In this document: positions 16,703-25,919 of the stretch, one piece after another
Layout of the letters: the number at the start of each line of letters is the position of its first letter
Numbering within the stretch: position 1 is the stretch's first letter
Assembly: GCF_025466085.1 (NCBI RefSeq)
Contig: NZ_JANLOD010000002.1
Coordinates: 1 to 64,000, forward strand
Length of the DNA stretch: 64,000 bases
Direction of reading: 5' to 3'
DNA from: Pseudomonas sp. 14P_8.1_Bac3
GTDB lineage: Bacteria; Pseudomonadota; Gammaproteobacteria; Pseudomonadales; Pseudomonadaceae
Program-made: the position numbers and the translations under genes
Notes under the pieces: model-generated
The model's input: the letters and a program-made list of their open reading frames with translations, nothing else
The model's database searches: none
Told to the model about the DNA's origin: nothing

Positions 16703-18847
16703 ATGATCAGCACCGAACTCAAAACCACGATCCAGGGCGCCTACTCGCGTTTTCTCGAAGCGAAGAGCCTCAAGCCGCGCTACGGCCAACGCCTGATGAT
16801 CGCCGAAATTGCCAAGGTCCTCGGTGACATCGACACCGACGACGAAGGCCGGCGCAGTGGCGATCCCGCAATTGTCGCGGTGGAAGCCGGCACCGGTACC
16901 GGTAAAACCGTGGCCTACAGCCTGGCGGCGATCCCGACGGCCAAGGCCGCCGGCAAACGCCTGGTGATCGCCACGGCCACCGTGGCCCTGCAGGAGCAGA
17001 TCGTCTACAAGGACCTGCCCGACCTGATGCGCAACAGCGGGCTGAATTTCAGTTTCGCCCTGGCCAAGGGCCGGGGGCGCTACATGTGCCTGTCCAAGCT
17101 CGACATGCTGCTCCAAGAGGGCCACGCACAAACCGCCACGGCGCAGCTGTTCGAAGAAGAAGGCTTCAAGATCGAGGTCGACGAGGCCAGCCAGAAGCTC
17201 TTCACCAGCATGATCGAGAAGCTCGCCGGCAATAAGTGGGACGGCGACCGCGACAGCTGGTCCACCGCCCTGGAGGACGCCGACTGGGCGCGCCTGACCA
17301 CCGATCACAGCCAATGCACCAACCGCCATTGCCCGAACTTCGGCCAGTGCGCCTTCTACAAGGCCCGCGAAGGCATGGGCAAGGTCGATGTGATCGTGAC
17401 CAACCACGACATGGTCCTGGCGGACCTGGCATTGGGCGGCGGCGCCGTGTTGCCGGACCCGCGCGACACCATTTACGTGTTCGACGAAGGCCATCACCTG
17501 CCAGACAAGGCCATCGGCCACTTCGCTCATTACACGCGCCTGCGTTCCACCGCCGACTGGCTGGAAACCACCGCCAAGAACCTCACCAAACTGCTCGCCC
17601 AGCATCCGCTGCCCGGCGACCTGGGCAAGCTCATCGAGCAGGTGCCGGAGCTGGCCCGCGAGATCAAGACCCAACAGCAATTCATGTTCACCGCTTGCGA
17701 GCAGGTCGCCGATTTCAAACCCGGCGAGGACGTGGAAGGTCGCGAGCGGCCGCGTCATCGGTTCGTCGGCGGGGTGATTCCCGAGCACATGCGGGAAATG
17801 GGCGTCGAGCTGAAAAAAGGCTTCGCCCGCCTCACCGACCTGTTCACCCGCCTCACCGAATTGCTGAAGGAAGGCATGGACGGCGAGGTCAACATTGGTA
17901 TCGCCAGCAATCAGGCCGAAGAGTGGTATCCGTTGTTCGGCAGCCTGTTGTCACGCTCTTCGGGCAACTGGGAGTTGTGGGGCGCGTTCACCGCGGAAGA
18001 CCCGGAAGACAACCCGCCCATGGCCCGCTGGCTGACCCTGGCCGAAAGCGGTTCGCTATTCGACATCGAGGTCAACGCCAGCCCGATCCTCGCGGCGGAG
18101 ATGCTCCGGCGCAATCTGTGGAACGTGGCCTATGGCGCGCTGGTGACGTCGGCGACCCTGACCGCGCTCGGCACCTTCGACCGATTCCGTATGCGTGCCG
18201 GCCTGCCGAAAAAAGCCGTGACCGCCGTGGTCCCGAGCCCGTTCCATCACGCTGACGCTGGCGTGCTGCGGGTGCCGGACCTGAAAGCCGACCCACGGGA
18301 TGCACCGGCCCACACCGCGGCGATCATTCGCGATCTGCCGCAATTGGTGGAAGGCTCGCGCGGCACGCTGGTGCTGTTCTCTTCGCGTAAACAGATGCAG
18401 GACGTGTTCGACGGCCTCGACCGCGACTGGCGCAAGCAGGTGTTCATTCAAGGCAACCTGTCGAAACAGGAAACCCTGAACAAGCACAAGGCGCGAGTCG
18501 ATGGTGGTGATTCCAGCGTGCTGTTCGGCCTGGCGAGTTTCGCCGAAGGGGTCGACTTGCCCGGCGCCTATTGCGAACACGTGGTGATCGCGAAGATTCC
18601 GTTCTCGGTGCCTGATGATCCGGTCGAGGCGGCGTTGGCCGAGTGGATCGAGGCGCGGGGCGGCAATCCATTCATGGAAATCTCCGTGCCGGACGCCTCG
18701 CTGAAGCTGGTCCAGGCCTGCGGTCGCTTGCTGCGCACCGAGGAGGACCGCGGCACCATCACGTTGCTCGATCGACGCCTGGTCACCCAGCGTTATGGCA
18801 AAGCCATTCTCAATGCGTTGCCACCGTTTCGGCGTGAAATTTCCTGA
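16703..18847 (+). CDS. dinG: DinG-family ATP-dependent DNA helicase
   Basis: A 714-residue superfamily 2 (XPD-like) 5-prime to 3-prime helicase. Walker A is EAGTGTGKT at 61-69 and the DEAH-type box is DEGH at 261-264. Four cysteines placed for an iron-sulfur cluster are Cys129, Cys205, Cys210 and Cys216. The C-terminal motif QACGRLLRTEEDRG is the helicase arginine-finger motif VI. DinG helps resolve R-loops and replication obstacles and is often LexA-controlled; I did not find a clean LexA box in the upstream gap. Confidence 0.92.
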   Translation: MISTELKTTIQGAYSRFLEAKSLKPRYGQRLMIAEIAKVLGDIDTDDEGRRSGDPAIVAVEAGTGTGKTVAYSLAAIPTAKAAGKRLVIATATVALQEQIVYKDLPDLMRNSGLNFSFALAKGRGRYMCLSKLDMLLQEGHAQTATAQLFEEEGFKIEVDEASQKLFTSMIEKLAGNKWDGDRDSWSTALEDADWARLTTDHSQCTNRHCPNFGQCAFYKAREGMGKVDVIVTNHDMVLADLALGGGAVLPDPRDTIYVFDEGHHLPDKAIGHFAHYTRLRSTADWLETTAKNLTKLLAQHPLPGDLGKLIEQVPELAREIKTQQQFMFTACEQVADFKPGEDVEGRERPRHRFVGGVIPEHMREMGVELKKGFARLTDLFTRLTELLKEGMDGEVNIGIASNQAEEWYPLFGSLLSRSSGNWELWGAFTAEDPEDNPPMARWLTLAESGSLFDIEVNASPILAAEMLRRNLWNVAYGALVTSATLTALGTFDRFRMRAGLPKKAVTAVVPSPFHHADAGVLRVPDLKADPRDAPAHTAAIIRDLPQLVEGSRGTLVLFSSRKQMQDVFDGLDRDWRKQVFIQGNLSKQETLNKHKARVDGGDSSVLFGLASFAEGVDLPGAYCEHVVIAKIPFSVPDDPVEAALAEWIEARGGNPFMEISVPDASLKLVQACGRLLRTEEDRGTITLLDRRLVTQRYGKAILNALPPFRREIS

Positions 18848-18943
18848 TACACCGGTGGGCAAAATTGCCCGCCGCGTTGTCTACCTCTCTGCCATCGCTT
18901 TTCCATCTGGCCATTGTTGGTCGTTAGGGAGAACTTCGTTCTT

Positions 18944-21451
18944 ATGATCCGCCGTTCGTTGCCTGCCGTTTTTGCCTTGCTGTTCGCAGCCCCTGTCCTG
19001 GCGGCCCCGGCCGGTCAGCAGACGCTGTTCAATTTTGTGCGCCCCGCTGACGTGGTCCAGGTGGCGACCCAGGACGCCAGCCTGCCGCAATCGAATGCCG
19101 AGCAGACCGCCGAGGGCGAAGTGCTGCGCCGGGTGACGTTCAACCCGGTCGCACAACCGACCCTGCGCCTGAGTCCGCAAACCGGCGCCTGGGATTGGTC
19201 GCAGTCGGGTGCGATGAGCCTGCGGATCCAGAGCGCAATGAGCTGGGCCGTGACGCTCTACGTGAAAGTCCAGAGTAACGATGGCAAGACGCTGACCAGC
19301 CGCGTCGACCTGCCAGCCGGCCCCGCGCAAACTTTGCTGGTACCGCTGCAGCCGAGTTCGCCGCTGAGCCTGGGCATGAAGGCCGGGCCACCAATGCCGA
19401 TGACCGTCGACGGTCAGCGCATCCTGCTGGCCAGCAGCACCGGGGAGCTGGATCGCAGCCAGGTGGTGTCGGTGACCCTGTCGATGGACCAGCCGAAAGT
19501 CGCGCAGAGCATCCTGCTGGAGCGCTTCGGTGTGCAGGAAGGCGAGGCCGTGACCCAGGCCGTCTACGCCAATCTGGTGGACGCTTACGGGCAATCGACC
19601 CGGGCCAAATGGCCGGAGAAAGTCAGCAGCGACGAACAACTGAAAAGCGCCGCCGCCAAAGAACAGCAACAAACGAAAACCTGGCTGGCCGAGCGCGAGA
19701 AGGCGTCGCTGGATAAATTCGGTGGCTGGACCAAAGGCCCGGTGTTCAAGGCCAGCGGTTTTTTCCGCACCGAGAAACGCGATGGACGCTGGTATCTGGT
19801 GACGCCTGAAGGGCATCCGTTCTATTCGCTCGGGGTCAACACGGTGGCCCCCGACGTCAACCAGACGTACATCGCCGGTCGCGAGTGGATGTTCGAGTCG
19901 CTGCCTAAACCCGACGAGCCGCTGGCCGCTCACTTCGGTGAAGGCGACAACCGAGGCGGCAACGGGGTCGATCAGGGCCGTGGCTATAACGCCGGGCGCT
20001 GGTACGACTTCTATGGCGCCAACCTGCAACGTCTGTATGGCAATCCTTGCGCCCCGGCCAGCGCGACCAAGGCCGGTGTCGCGGAGGCGGCCAAGGCTGA
20101 TGCGGTTGAAGCGACGGCCGAAAAAGCGGCTGAACCACCGGTCGCCGCGTCGACCGAATCCGGCGTCGCTGAAGCCGCCAAGTCCGGCGCCGAGGAGGCG
20201 ACTGTCGCGAAAGCAGCCGAGCAGAAGCCTGCGGCACCGTGCACGGCGGTGGTCGACGAACAACGCTGGGCCAGTCATACCCTCGATCGCCTGCAAGCCT
20301 GGGGCTTCAACACCGTCGGCAACTGGAGCGCCCCGGCGCTGGCCAATGCTGATCGCGTACCGTACACCTTGCCGCTGTCGATCGTCGGCGATTACGCCAG
20401 CATCAGTACCGGAACCGACTGGTGGGGCGGTATGCCTGACCCGTTCGACCCGCGTTTCGCCATGGCCACCGAACGTGCCGTGGCCATCGCTGCCCGCGAC
20501 CATCGCGACGATCCGTGGTTGATCGGCTATTTCGCTGACAATGAACTGGCCTGGGCCGGTCCCGGCGATGACCCGAAAGCCCGTTACGCACTGGCCTACG
20601 GCACCCTGAAAATGACCACGGACGTGCCGGCCAAGCGCGCGTTCCTCAAGCAGCTGCGCGACAAGTACCGCAATCAGGCGGGTCTGTCCAAAGCCTGGGG
20701 CATTGATTTACCCGCCTGGGAGTTGATGGAAGACCCGGGCTTCGTGCCGCCGCTGCCCAGCGCCGAACACCCGGAAATCGAGGCCGACTTCAAATATTTC
20801 CAGAAGGTCTTCGCCGACACGTACTTCAAGACCCTCTCTGACTCGCTCAAGTGGCACGCGCCGAATCAACTGCTGCTCGGCGGCCGTTTTGCCGTCAGCA
20901 CGCCGGAAGCCGTGGAATCCTGCGCGCAGTATTGCGACGTGTTGAGCTTCAACATGTACACCCTGCAACCGCAGGACGGTTATGACTTCGCCCGGCTGCG
21001 CGACCTCGATAAACCGGTGCTGATCACCGAGTTCAACTTCGGTTCGGCCGATCGCGGCCCGTTCTGGGGAGGCGTGACGCAACTGGCCAGGGAAGAAGAC
21101 CGTGGCCCGGCGTACGCCAATTTCCTCAAGCAGGCACTGAGCGAGCCGTCGATTGTCGGCGTGCACTGGTTTCAGTACCTGGATCAACCGGTGACCGGTC
21201 GTCTGCTGGACGGTGAAAACGGTCACTTTGGCTTGGTCGGCGTGACCGATCTGCCGTTCCAGGGCTTTGTCGACAGCGTGCGCAAGAGCAATCTCGCGAC
21301 CGTTGATCAGCTCGGTAAAGAGGCGGAGAAGGCCAAGGCCGAGGCGGATAAGGCCAGTCATGACGCCGCGGGCGGTCGTAAGGGCGAGGCCGGGAAAGGC
21401 GCGGAGCAGGGCGCCGGGCATGCGGGTGGGCATTCCGGGAACGGGCACTGA
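18944..21451 (+). CDS. Exported agarase-like (GH-A clan) glycoside hydrolase
   Basis: An 835-residue secreted protein. The signal peptide is MIRRSLPAVFALLFAAPVLA. A beta-sandwich-like N-terminal domain (to about 250) precedes a TIM-barrel catalytic domain (about 270-785). Candidate catalytic glutamates are Glu534 in YFADNELAW and Glu696 in LITEFNF, the arrangement of GH50/GH42-type enzymes. Residues 370-432, bracketed by Cys369 and Cys433, hold an Ala/Glu/Lys-rich insertion of two imperfect copies beginning GVAEAAK. The last 45 residues are Lys/Ala/Gly/His-rich. The natural substrate is unknown. The internal ATG 18944 is preferred because it starts the signal peptide. Confidence 0.78.
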   Translation: MIRRSLPAVFALLFAAPVLAAPAGQQTLFNFVRPADVVQVATQDASLPQSNAEQTAEGEVLRRVTFNPVAQPTLRLSPQTGAWDWSQSGAMSLRIQSAMSWAVTLYVKVQSNDGKTLTSRVDLPAGPAQTLLVPLQPSSPLSLGMKAGPPMPMTVDGQRILLASSTGELDRSQVVSVTLSMDQPKVAQSILLERFGVQEGEAVTQAVYANLVDAYGQSTRAKWPEKVSSDEQLKSAAAKEQQQTKTWLAEREKASLDKFGGWTKGPVFKASGFFRTEKRDGRWYLVTPEGHPFYSLGVNTVAPDVNQTYIAGREWMFESLPKPDEPLAAHFGEGDNRGGNGVDQGRGYNAGRWYDFYGANLQRLYGNPCAPASATKAGVAEAAKADAVEATAEKAAEPPVAASTESGVAEAAKSGAEEATVAKAAEQKPAAPCTAVVDEQRWASHTLDRLQAWGFNTVGNWSAPALANADRVPYTLPLSIVGDYASISTGTDWWGGMPDPFDPRFAMATERAVAIAARDHRDDPWLIGYFADNELAWAGPGDDPKARYALAYGTLKMTTDVPAKRAFLKQLRDKYRNQAGLSKAWGIDLPAWELMEDPGFVPPLPSAEHPEIEADFKYFQKVFADTYFKTLSDSLKWHAPNQLLLGGRFAVSTPEAVESCAQYCDVLSFNMYTLQPQDGYDFARLRDLDKPVLITEFNFGSADRGPFWGGVTQLAREEDRGPAYANFLKQALSEPSIVGVHWFQYLDQPVTGRLLDGENGHFGLVGVTDLPFQGFVDSVRKSNLATVDQLGKEAEKAKAEADKASHDAAGGRKGEAGKGAEQGAGHAGGHSGNGH

Positions 21452-21475
21452 GGCCTGCGACACCGCGTTATCATT

Positions 21476-21556
21476 CTTCGCGGACAAGCCCGCTCCCACA
21501 CTGGATCGTTGGTGCTGCAATGATCCCATGTGGGAGCGGGCTTGCCCGCGAAGGCG
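21476..21556. repeat. REPIN
   Basis: Inverted REP cores TTCGCGGACAAGCCCGCTCC and GGAGCGGGCTTGCCCGCGAA flank about 30 bases. This is the variant with GCCCGCGAA instead of GCTCGCGAA, found between the hydrolase and esterase-like genes. Confidence 0.88.
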
Positions 21557-21691
21557 CATTCAAAAACACCACCCACCTTAAGGCTCACACCCAGGCCAAA
21601 GCGACCGCCCAGCCCAACCCTGTTCCCAAAACCGCCAATGGCTGGAACAATGCCCGCCACTTTATGTAACGATTGTCCGAGGAAGTCGCGG

Positions 21692-22837
21692 GTGCAGATT
21701 CAGGGTCATTACGAACTCAGGTTCGAAGCGGTGCGCGAAGCTTTCGCCGCGTTGTTCGACGATCCCCAGGAGCGTGGCGCAGCGTTGTGCATCCAGGTCG
21801 GTGGCGAAACCGTCGTCGACCTCTGGTCCGGCACCGCCGACAAGGATGGCCTCGAAGCCTGGCACAGCGACACCATCGCCAACCTGTTTTCCTGCACCAA
21901 GACCTTCACCGCGGTCACCGCGTTGCAGCTGGTCGCCGAAGGCAAGCTGCAGCTGGATGCCCCGGTCGCCCGCTACTGGCCCGAATTTGCGGCCGCCGGC
22001 AAGGAGTCCGTCACGCTGCGTCAGTTGCTTTGCCATCAGGCCGGCCTGCCGGCGCTGCGCGAGTTGCTGGCCCCGGAAGCACTCTACGACTGGCAAACCA
22101 TGGTCGATGCCCTGGCGGCTGAAGCGCCCTGGTGGAAGCCGGGCACCGCCCATGGTTACGCCGCGATTACTTATGGCTGGCTGGTCGGCGAGTTGCTGCG
22201 GCGTGCCGACGGTCGTGGGCCGGGGGAGTCCATCGTGGCCCGCATCGCCAAGCCTTTGGGGCTGGATTTCCATGTCGGCTTGGCGGACGCAGAATTCCAT
22301 CGTGTGGCGCACATCGCCCGTGGCAAGGGCAATGTCGGCGATGCCGCGGCCCAGCGCCTGCTGCAAGTTACGATGCGCGAACCGTTGGCCATGACCACGC
22401 GGGCGTTCACCAACCCGCCGTCGGTCCTGACCAGCACCAATAAACCCGAATGGCGGCGCATGCAGCAACCGGCGGCCAATGGCCACGGCAATGCCCGCAG
22501 CCTGGCCGGGTTCTACGCCGGACTGCTCGACGGCAGCTTGCTGGAAAGCGAAATGCTCGACGAGCTGACCCGCGAACACAGCCTCGGCGACGATAAGACC
22601 CTACTGACCCGAACCCGATTCGGCCTGGGTTGCATGCTCGATCAACCGGACGTTCCCAACGCGACCTACGGCCTCGGCCCACGGGCGTTTGGCCATCCGG
22701 GGGCGGGCGGTTCCATTGGTTTCGCTGATCCGGAGCACGACGTCGCTTTCGGTTTTGTGACAAATACCCTGGGGCCTTACGTTTTGATGGATCCGCGCGC
22801 GCAAAACCTAGCGCGGGTATTGGCCACTTGTCTGTAA
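21692..22837 (+). CDS. Serine hydrolase of the beta-lactamase/EstB family
   Basis: A 381-residue cytoplasmic-looking esterase-type protein. The S-x-x-K motif is SCTK in NLFSCTKTF near residues 65-68, and a Tyr-containing second motif is GYAAITYGW near 150-158, as in family VIII carboxylesterases related to class C beta-lactamases. GTG 21692 is chosen because GAGGAAG lies about six bases upstream and the longer ATG-initiated frame starts inside the REPIN with a sequence of REP-derived residues. Substrate is unknown. Confidence 0.82.
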   Translation: MQIQGHYELRFEAVREAFAALFDDPQERGAALCIQVGGETVVDLWSGTADKDGLEAWHSDTIANLFSCTKTFTAVTALQLVAEGKLQLDAPVARYWPEFAAAGKESVTLRQLLCHQAGLPALRELLAPEALYDWQTMVDALAAEAPWWKPGTAHGYAAITYGWLVGELLRRADGRGPGESIVARIAKPLGLDFHVGLADAEFHRVAHIARGKGNVGDAAAQRLLQVTMREPLAMTTRAFTNPPSVLTSTNKPEWRRMQQPAANGHGNARSLAGFYAGLLDGSLLESEMLDELTREHSLGDDKTLLTRTRFGLGCMLDQPDVPNATYGLGPRAFGHPGAGGSIGFADPEHDVAFGFVTNTLGPYVLMDPRAQNLARVLATCL

Positions 22838-22848
22838 ATCGCGCTCAA

Positions 22849-22925
22849 GGGTTCCAGGGCCGGAACCCGAAGGCCTTTATGTTTTCCAAGCGTCTGTTTA
22901 TCCGGGTCATGCCGGCCTTTTTTTT
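22849..22925 (+). terminator. Hairpin plus terminator after the serine hydrolase
   Basis: A perfect 7-bp hairpin GGGTTCC/GGAACCC at 22849-22868 is followed by AAGGCC, which can pair with GGCCTT at 22914-22919 immediately before a run of eight or more T residues. This is a plausible two-part terminator for the hydrolase gene. Confidence 0.65.
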
Positions 22926-22950
22926 ATGACTTCATTTTTGTGGGTATCCA

Positions 22951-24060
22951 ATGTCATTCAATAAAACCACCCTTGCTTTGGCCCTGTGTGTTGCAGTCAC
23001 CGGTTGTGCACAGACTCCACATAATGATTCGGATGGCAGCAGCTGGTGGCCGTTCGGTTCCTCCGACAAAGTCGCGGCGAAAACGCCGGCTCCTGCTCCC
23101 GTCCCGGCTCCCGTGAAACCCGTGGCTGCGGCACCGGTTGCCAAGACAGAAAGTTCCAACCCTTGGTACTGGCCTTTCGGTTCTGAAGACGTTCTGGATA
23201 AGAAACCTGAGGTAAAACCGGAAGCCAAACCGGTCGAAGTGGCCAAGGCTGATGCCGAGGCGGGTGGTAAATGGTGGTGGCCGTTCGGCGGCAAAGAGCA
23301 GAGCACCGCCAAGGTCGTGCCGATGCCTGATCCAAAAGTCACCCAAGCCTGGCTCGACGACTACGAACCACGCCTGCGCACGGCGATCAAGGACAGCAAC
23401 CTGCAACTCGAGCGCCGTGAAAACGTGCTGGTGGTCACTGCGCCGGTAGAAGGCTCGTTCAACCCTGACCGTCCGGCCATGCTGCTTCCGGTGACCCTCG
23501 GCCCGTTCACCCGCGTAGCGAAAATTCTCGAAGTCGACCCGAAGACCGCTGTGCTGGTCCTCGGCCATAGCGATACCTCGGGCGCGGCACCGGCCAACGT
23601 GAAACTGAGCCAGGAACGTGCGCAAGCCGTGGCGGCGATCTTCCGCCTCAGCGGTCTGCAGCGCGATCGCCTGATGCTGCGCGGCATGGGTGGCGAAGCC
23701 CCGCGTGCGGCCAACGACAGCGTTGAAGGGCGTGCCTTGAACCGTCGTGTTGAACTGCTGGTGACTCCGCAAAACACCATGGTTGCGCTGCTGAGCAAAT
23801 ACAACATGCCGGCCCCGGCGCCGGTGAAAATGGTTGCGGCCCAGGACGTCAAGCCAGCAGCCGTGCCGGTTACCCCGGCCCCGGCCGCGAAGAAAGCTGA
23901 CGTGTCTGCGGCGAAAAAAGCCCCGGCCAAGAAAGCGGCCGCCAAGGCTCCCGTCAAGAAGGCACCGGCCAAAGCTGCAACGCCAGCGAAAAAGACCACG
24001 CCGGCCAAAGCCGCCACCGCCGACAAGAAAGTCGCCGCCGCCGATGCCGACAAAAAGTGA
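22951..24060 (+). CDS. OmpA family lipoprotein with WWPFG repeats and a Lys/Ala-rich tail
   Basis: A 369-residue envelope protein. Lipobox VTGC gives acylated Cys19. Three aromatic motifs, WWPFGS (32-37), WYWPFGS (72-78) and WWWPFGG (108-114), are spaced about 36-40 residues apart in a Pro/Ala/Lys-rich N-terminal region. An OmpA-like peptidoglycan-binding domain follows (about 150-272, with LGHSDTSGAAPANVKLSQER and RALNRRVELLV). The last 95 residues are made of AAKKAPAKKA-type repeats, like histone H1 or AlgP tails. pdxH lies 24 bases downstream. The basic tail is unusual in an outer-membrane lipoprotein. Confidence 0.85.
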   Translation: MSFNKTTLALALCVAVTGCAQTPHNDSDGSSWWPFGSSDKVAAKTPAPAPVPAPVKPVAAAPVAKTESSNPWYWPFGSEDVLDKKPEVKPEAKPVEVAKADAEAGGKWWWPFGGKEQSTAKVVPMPDPKVTQAWLDDYEPRLRTAIKDSNLQLERRENVLVVTAPVEGSFNPDRPAMLLPVTLGPFTRVAKILEVDPKTAVLVLGHSDTSGAAPANVKLSQERAQAVAAIFRLSGLQRDRLMLRGMGGEAPRAANDSVEGRALNRRVELLVTPQNTMVALLSKYNMPAPAPVKMVAAQDVKPAAVPVTPAPAAKKADVSAAKKAPAKKAAAKAPVKKAPAKAATPAKKTTPAKAATADKKVAAADADKK

Positions 24061-24084
24061 TTCGTTAATCAAAAGGAATGCGCC

Positions 24085-24732
24085 ATGACCCAGGGCCTGG
24101 CTGATATGCGTCGCGACTACACCCGAGACGGCCTGACCGAGGCGCAAGCCCCGGCCGAGCCCTTCGCGCTGTTCCATCAGTGGTTTGCCGACGCGGTGAA
24201 AACCGAACAGGCGCCGGTGGAAGCCAACGCCATGACCCTGGCCACCGTCGACCAGGACGGTCGGCCGCACTGTCGCGTTCTGCTGCTCAAGGGCCTGGAC
24301 GAGCACGGCTTCACCTTCTTCACCAACTACGACAGCGCCAAGGGTCAGCACCTGGCCGCGAACCCTTTCGCGGCCATGACCTTTTTCTGGCCGGCCCTGG
24401 AGCGTCAGGTGCGTATCGAGGGGCGGGTGGTGAAGGTCACGCCGGAGGAGTCCGACGCCTATTTCCAGGTCCGGCCGCTGGGCAGCCGTCTTGGCGCCTG
24501 GGCGTCACCGCAAAGCCGGGTCATCGCCGATCGTGGCGAACTGGAAGCGCTGCTCAAGTCCACCGAGCAACGTTTCAGCGATACACAACCCCATTGCCCC
24601 GCGCATTGGGGCGGTTATCGCCTGCTACCTGAGCGCATCGAATTCTGGCAGGGCCGTTCGAGCCGTCTGCACGACCGCCTCAACTATCGTTCCCAGGGCG
24701 CCGAGTGGATTCTTGAACGTCTGGCACCCTAG
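24085..24732 (+). CDS. pdxH: Pyridoxamine 5'-phosphate oxidase
   Basis: An FMN enzyme that oxidises pyridoxine or pyridoxamine 5-phosphate to pyridoxal 5-phosphate. The 215-residue product has the family blocks [21 protein letters not shown] (about 51-71), [13 protein letters not shown] and, near the end, the C-terminal signature containing RLHDRLNYR. Full length for the family. It ends five bases from the convergent small membrane gene. Confidence 0.95.
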   Translation: MTQGLADMRRDYTRDGLTEAQAPAEPFALFHQWFADAVKTEQAPVEANAMTLATVDQDGRPHCRVLLLKGLDEHGFTFFTNYDSAKGQHLAANPFAAMTFFWPALERQVRIEGRVVKVTPEESDAYFQVRPLGSRLGAWASPQSRVIADRGELEALLKSTEQRFSDTQPHCPAHWGGYRLLPERIEFWQGRSSRLHDRLNYRSQGAEWILERLAP

Positions 24733-24737
24733 GCAGT

Positions 24738-24974
24738 CTACCGTCCGGGATAGCCTGCCGCAGCGGCCTCCAGCCACTGAGGCAGGTCCTGACGCTTGAT
24801 CTTCTGCGCTCGCGCGTTCGCCAGTTGCCGAAGCATAAAGACTTTCTTATGCTCGTCGTTACCAGCCAAGGCTAACGCCAGATCGCGGTCCATCCAGCGT
24901 TTGATCCGTACGTACAACCATCCGTGGAAGTACAGACCGGCGACAGTGGTGACGACAACGATGAAGTAATCCAT
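24738..24974 (-). CDS. Small membrane-anchored hypothetical protein
   Basis: A 78-residue protein with one N-terminal hydrophobic span (YFIVVVTTVAGLYFHGWLYV near 3-22) followed by a basic, helical, soluble tail (KRWMDRDLALALAG and RQLANARAQKIKRQDLPQWLE). I do not recognise the family. It is convergent with pdxH and ends five bases from it. The composition matches its neighbours. Confidence 0.7.
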   Translation of the reverse strand: MDYFIVVVTTVAGLYFHGWLYVRIKRWMDRDLALALAGNDEHKKVFMLRQLANARAQKIKRQDLPQWLEAAAAGYPGR

Positions 24975-25141
24975 GACAATCCCTGGGTCAGCGGCGCAAA
25001 TTCGATATTTGCCGCTACTGTTTGTTGAGTTCGTGGAGGCGCCTGTACCTGGCCTGAATCAAACCAATCTTATCCGGGCCACGTCGTGACAGGCGTCAAG
25101 CTGCGGGGTTTAATGAATACCTGTCTTTTGGAGTTGATGCT

Positions 25142-25606
25142 ATGCGTAAGTCTGTTCTGCTGGTTGCTTCCTTTTCCACGATGGCAATGTTGCTCACTGG
25201 CTGCCAATCGAGCTTGACCGGTGACTCCTATTCCCGTGACGAAGCGCGTCGTGTGCAGACCGTTCGCATGGGCACCATCGAATCCCTGCGTCCGGTGAAA
25301 ATCGAAGGCACCAAGACCCCGATCGGCGGCGCTGCCGGTGCAGTTGTCGGCGGTGTGGGTGGTAGTGCCATCGGCGGCGGCCGTGGCAGCATCGTCGCAG
25401 CCGTCATTGGCGCGGTGGCTGGTGGTCTGCTCGGTTCGGCCACTGAAGAAGGCCTGACCCGTACCCAGGGCGTGGAAATCACCGTTCGCGAAGACGATGG
25501 CAGCATGCGCGCCTATGTGCAGCAGGTTCAGGAGAATGAAGTGTTCCGCGTTGGCGAGCGGGTGCGGATTTCGACCGTGGACGGCACGAGTCGCGTTTCG
25601 CACTAA
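25142..25606 (+). CDS. Glycine-zipper outer-membrane lipoprotein, SlyB/PcP type
   Basis: A 154-residue lipoprotein with lipobox LLTGC (about residue 20). The centre is a glycine-zipper double membrane-span region, GGAAGAVVGGVGGSAIGGGRG then VAAVIGAVAGGLLGSATEEG, and the C-terminal domain has the Ile/Val-rich pattern of SlyB (VEITVREDDGSMRAYVQQVQ). Such proteins stabilise the outer membrane under stress and are often controlled by PhoPQ or an envelope response. The strong terminator follows directly. Confidence 0.88.
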   Translation: MRKSVLLVASFSTMAMLLTGCQSSLTGDSYSRDEARRVQTVRMGTIESLRPVKIEGTKTPIGGAAGAVVGGVGGSAIGGGRGSIVAAVIGAVAGGLLGSATEEGLTRTQGVEITVREDDGSMRAYVQQVQENEVFRVGERVRISTVDGTSRVSH

Positions 25607-25622
25607 GCGGGAAACGGATATG

Positions 25623-25657
25623 AAAAACCCCGATCAGGTAACTGGTCGGGGTTTTTT
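25623..25657 (+). terminator. Rho-independent terminator after the glycine-zipper gene
   Basis: AAAAACCCCGA, a 12-base loop, TCGGGGTTTTTT, then ATT. The stem begins 16 bases after the stop codon, and the A and T tracts make it potentially bidirectional. Confidence 0.88.
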
Positions 25658-25678
25658 ATTGATAGCCAACTTTCTCCC

Positions 25679-25908
25679 TGTGGGAGCGAGCTTGCTCGCC
25701 AGGGTCGTTAACGATAACGCGGAAAACCAGGCACCCTGCGGCGCACTTGAATCCATCGCCAGCAAGCCGGCTCCTACAGGATGTTGTGTAACCGAGCCCA
25801 TCACACTGTAGGAGCGAGCTTGCTCGTGAGGGTCGTCAACGATAACGCGAAAAACCAGACACCCTGCGGCGCACTTGAATCCATCGCCAGCAAGCCGGCT
25901 CCCTACAG
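25679..25908. repeat. Tandem duplicated REPIN (two units of about 102 bases)
   Basis: Unit A (25679-25780) and unit B (25807-25908) are direct repeats that differ at only a few positions. Each runs from GGAGCGAGCTTGCTCG through ACGATAACGC and CACCCTGCGGCGCACTTGAA to GCCAGCAAGCCGGCTCC, that is, one full REPIN. This fills most of the 313-base gap between the glycine-zipper gene and nhaA and accounts for everything beyond the terminator. Confidence 0.92.
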
Positions 25909-25919
25909 ACAGATCACAG

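Noticed and set aside
18881..20503. A 540-codon open frame opposite the agarase-like gene
   Set aside because: The plus-strand protein has a signal peptide and catalytic Glu motifs, so this is a composition artefact.
21530..21691. An upstream extension of the serine hydrolase from an ATG in the REPIN
   Set aside because: The extra 54 residues are REP-derived and Pro/Lys-rich; GAGGAAG before GTG 21692 is a better start.
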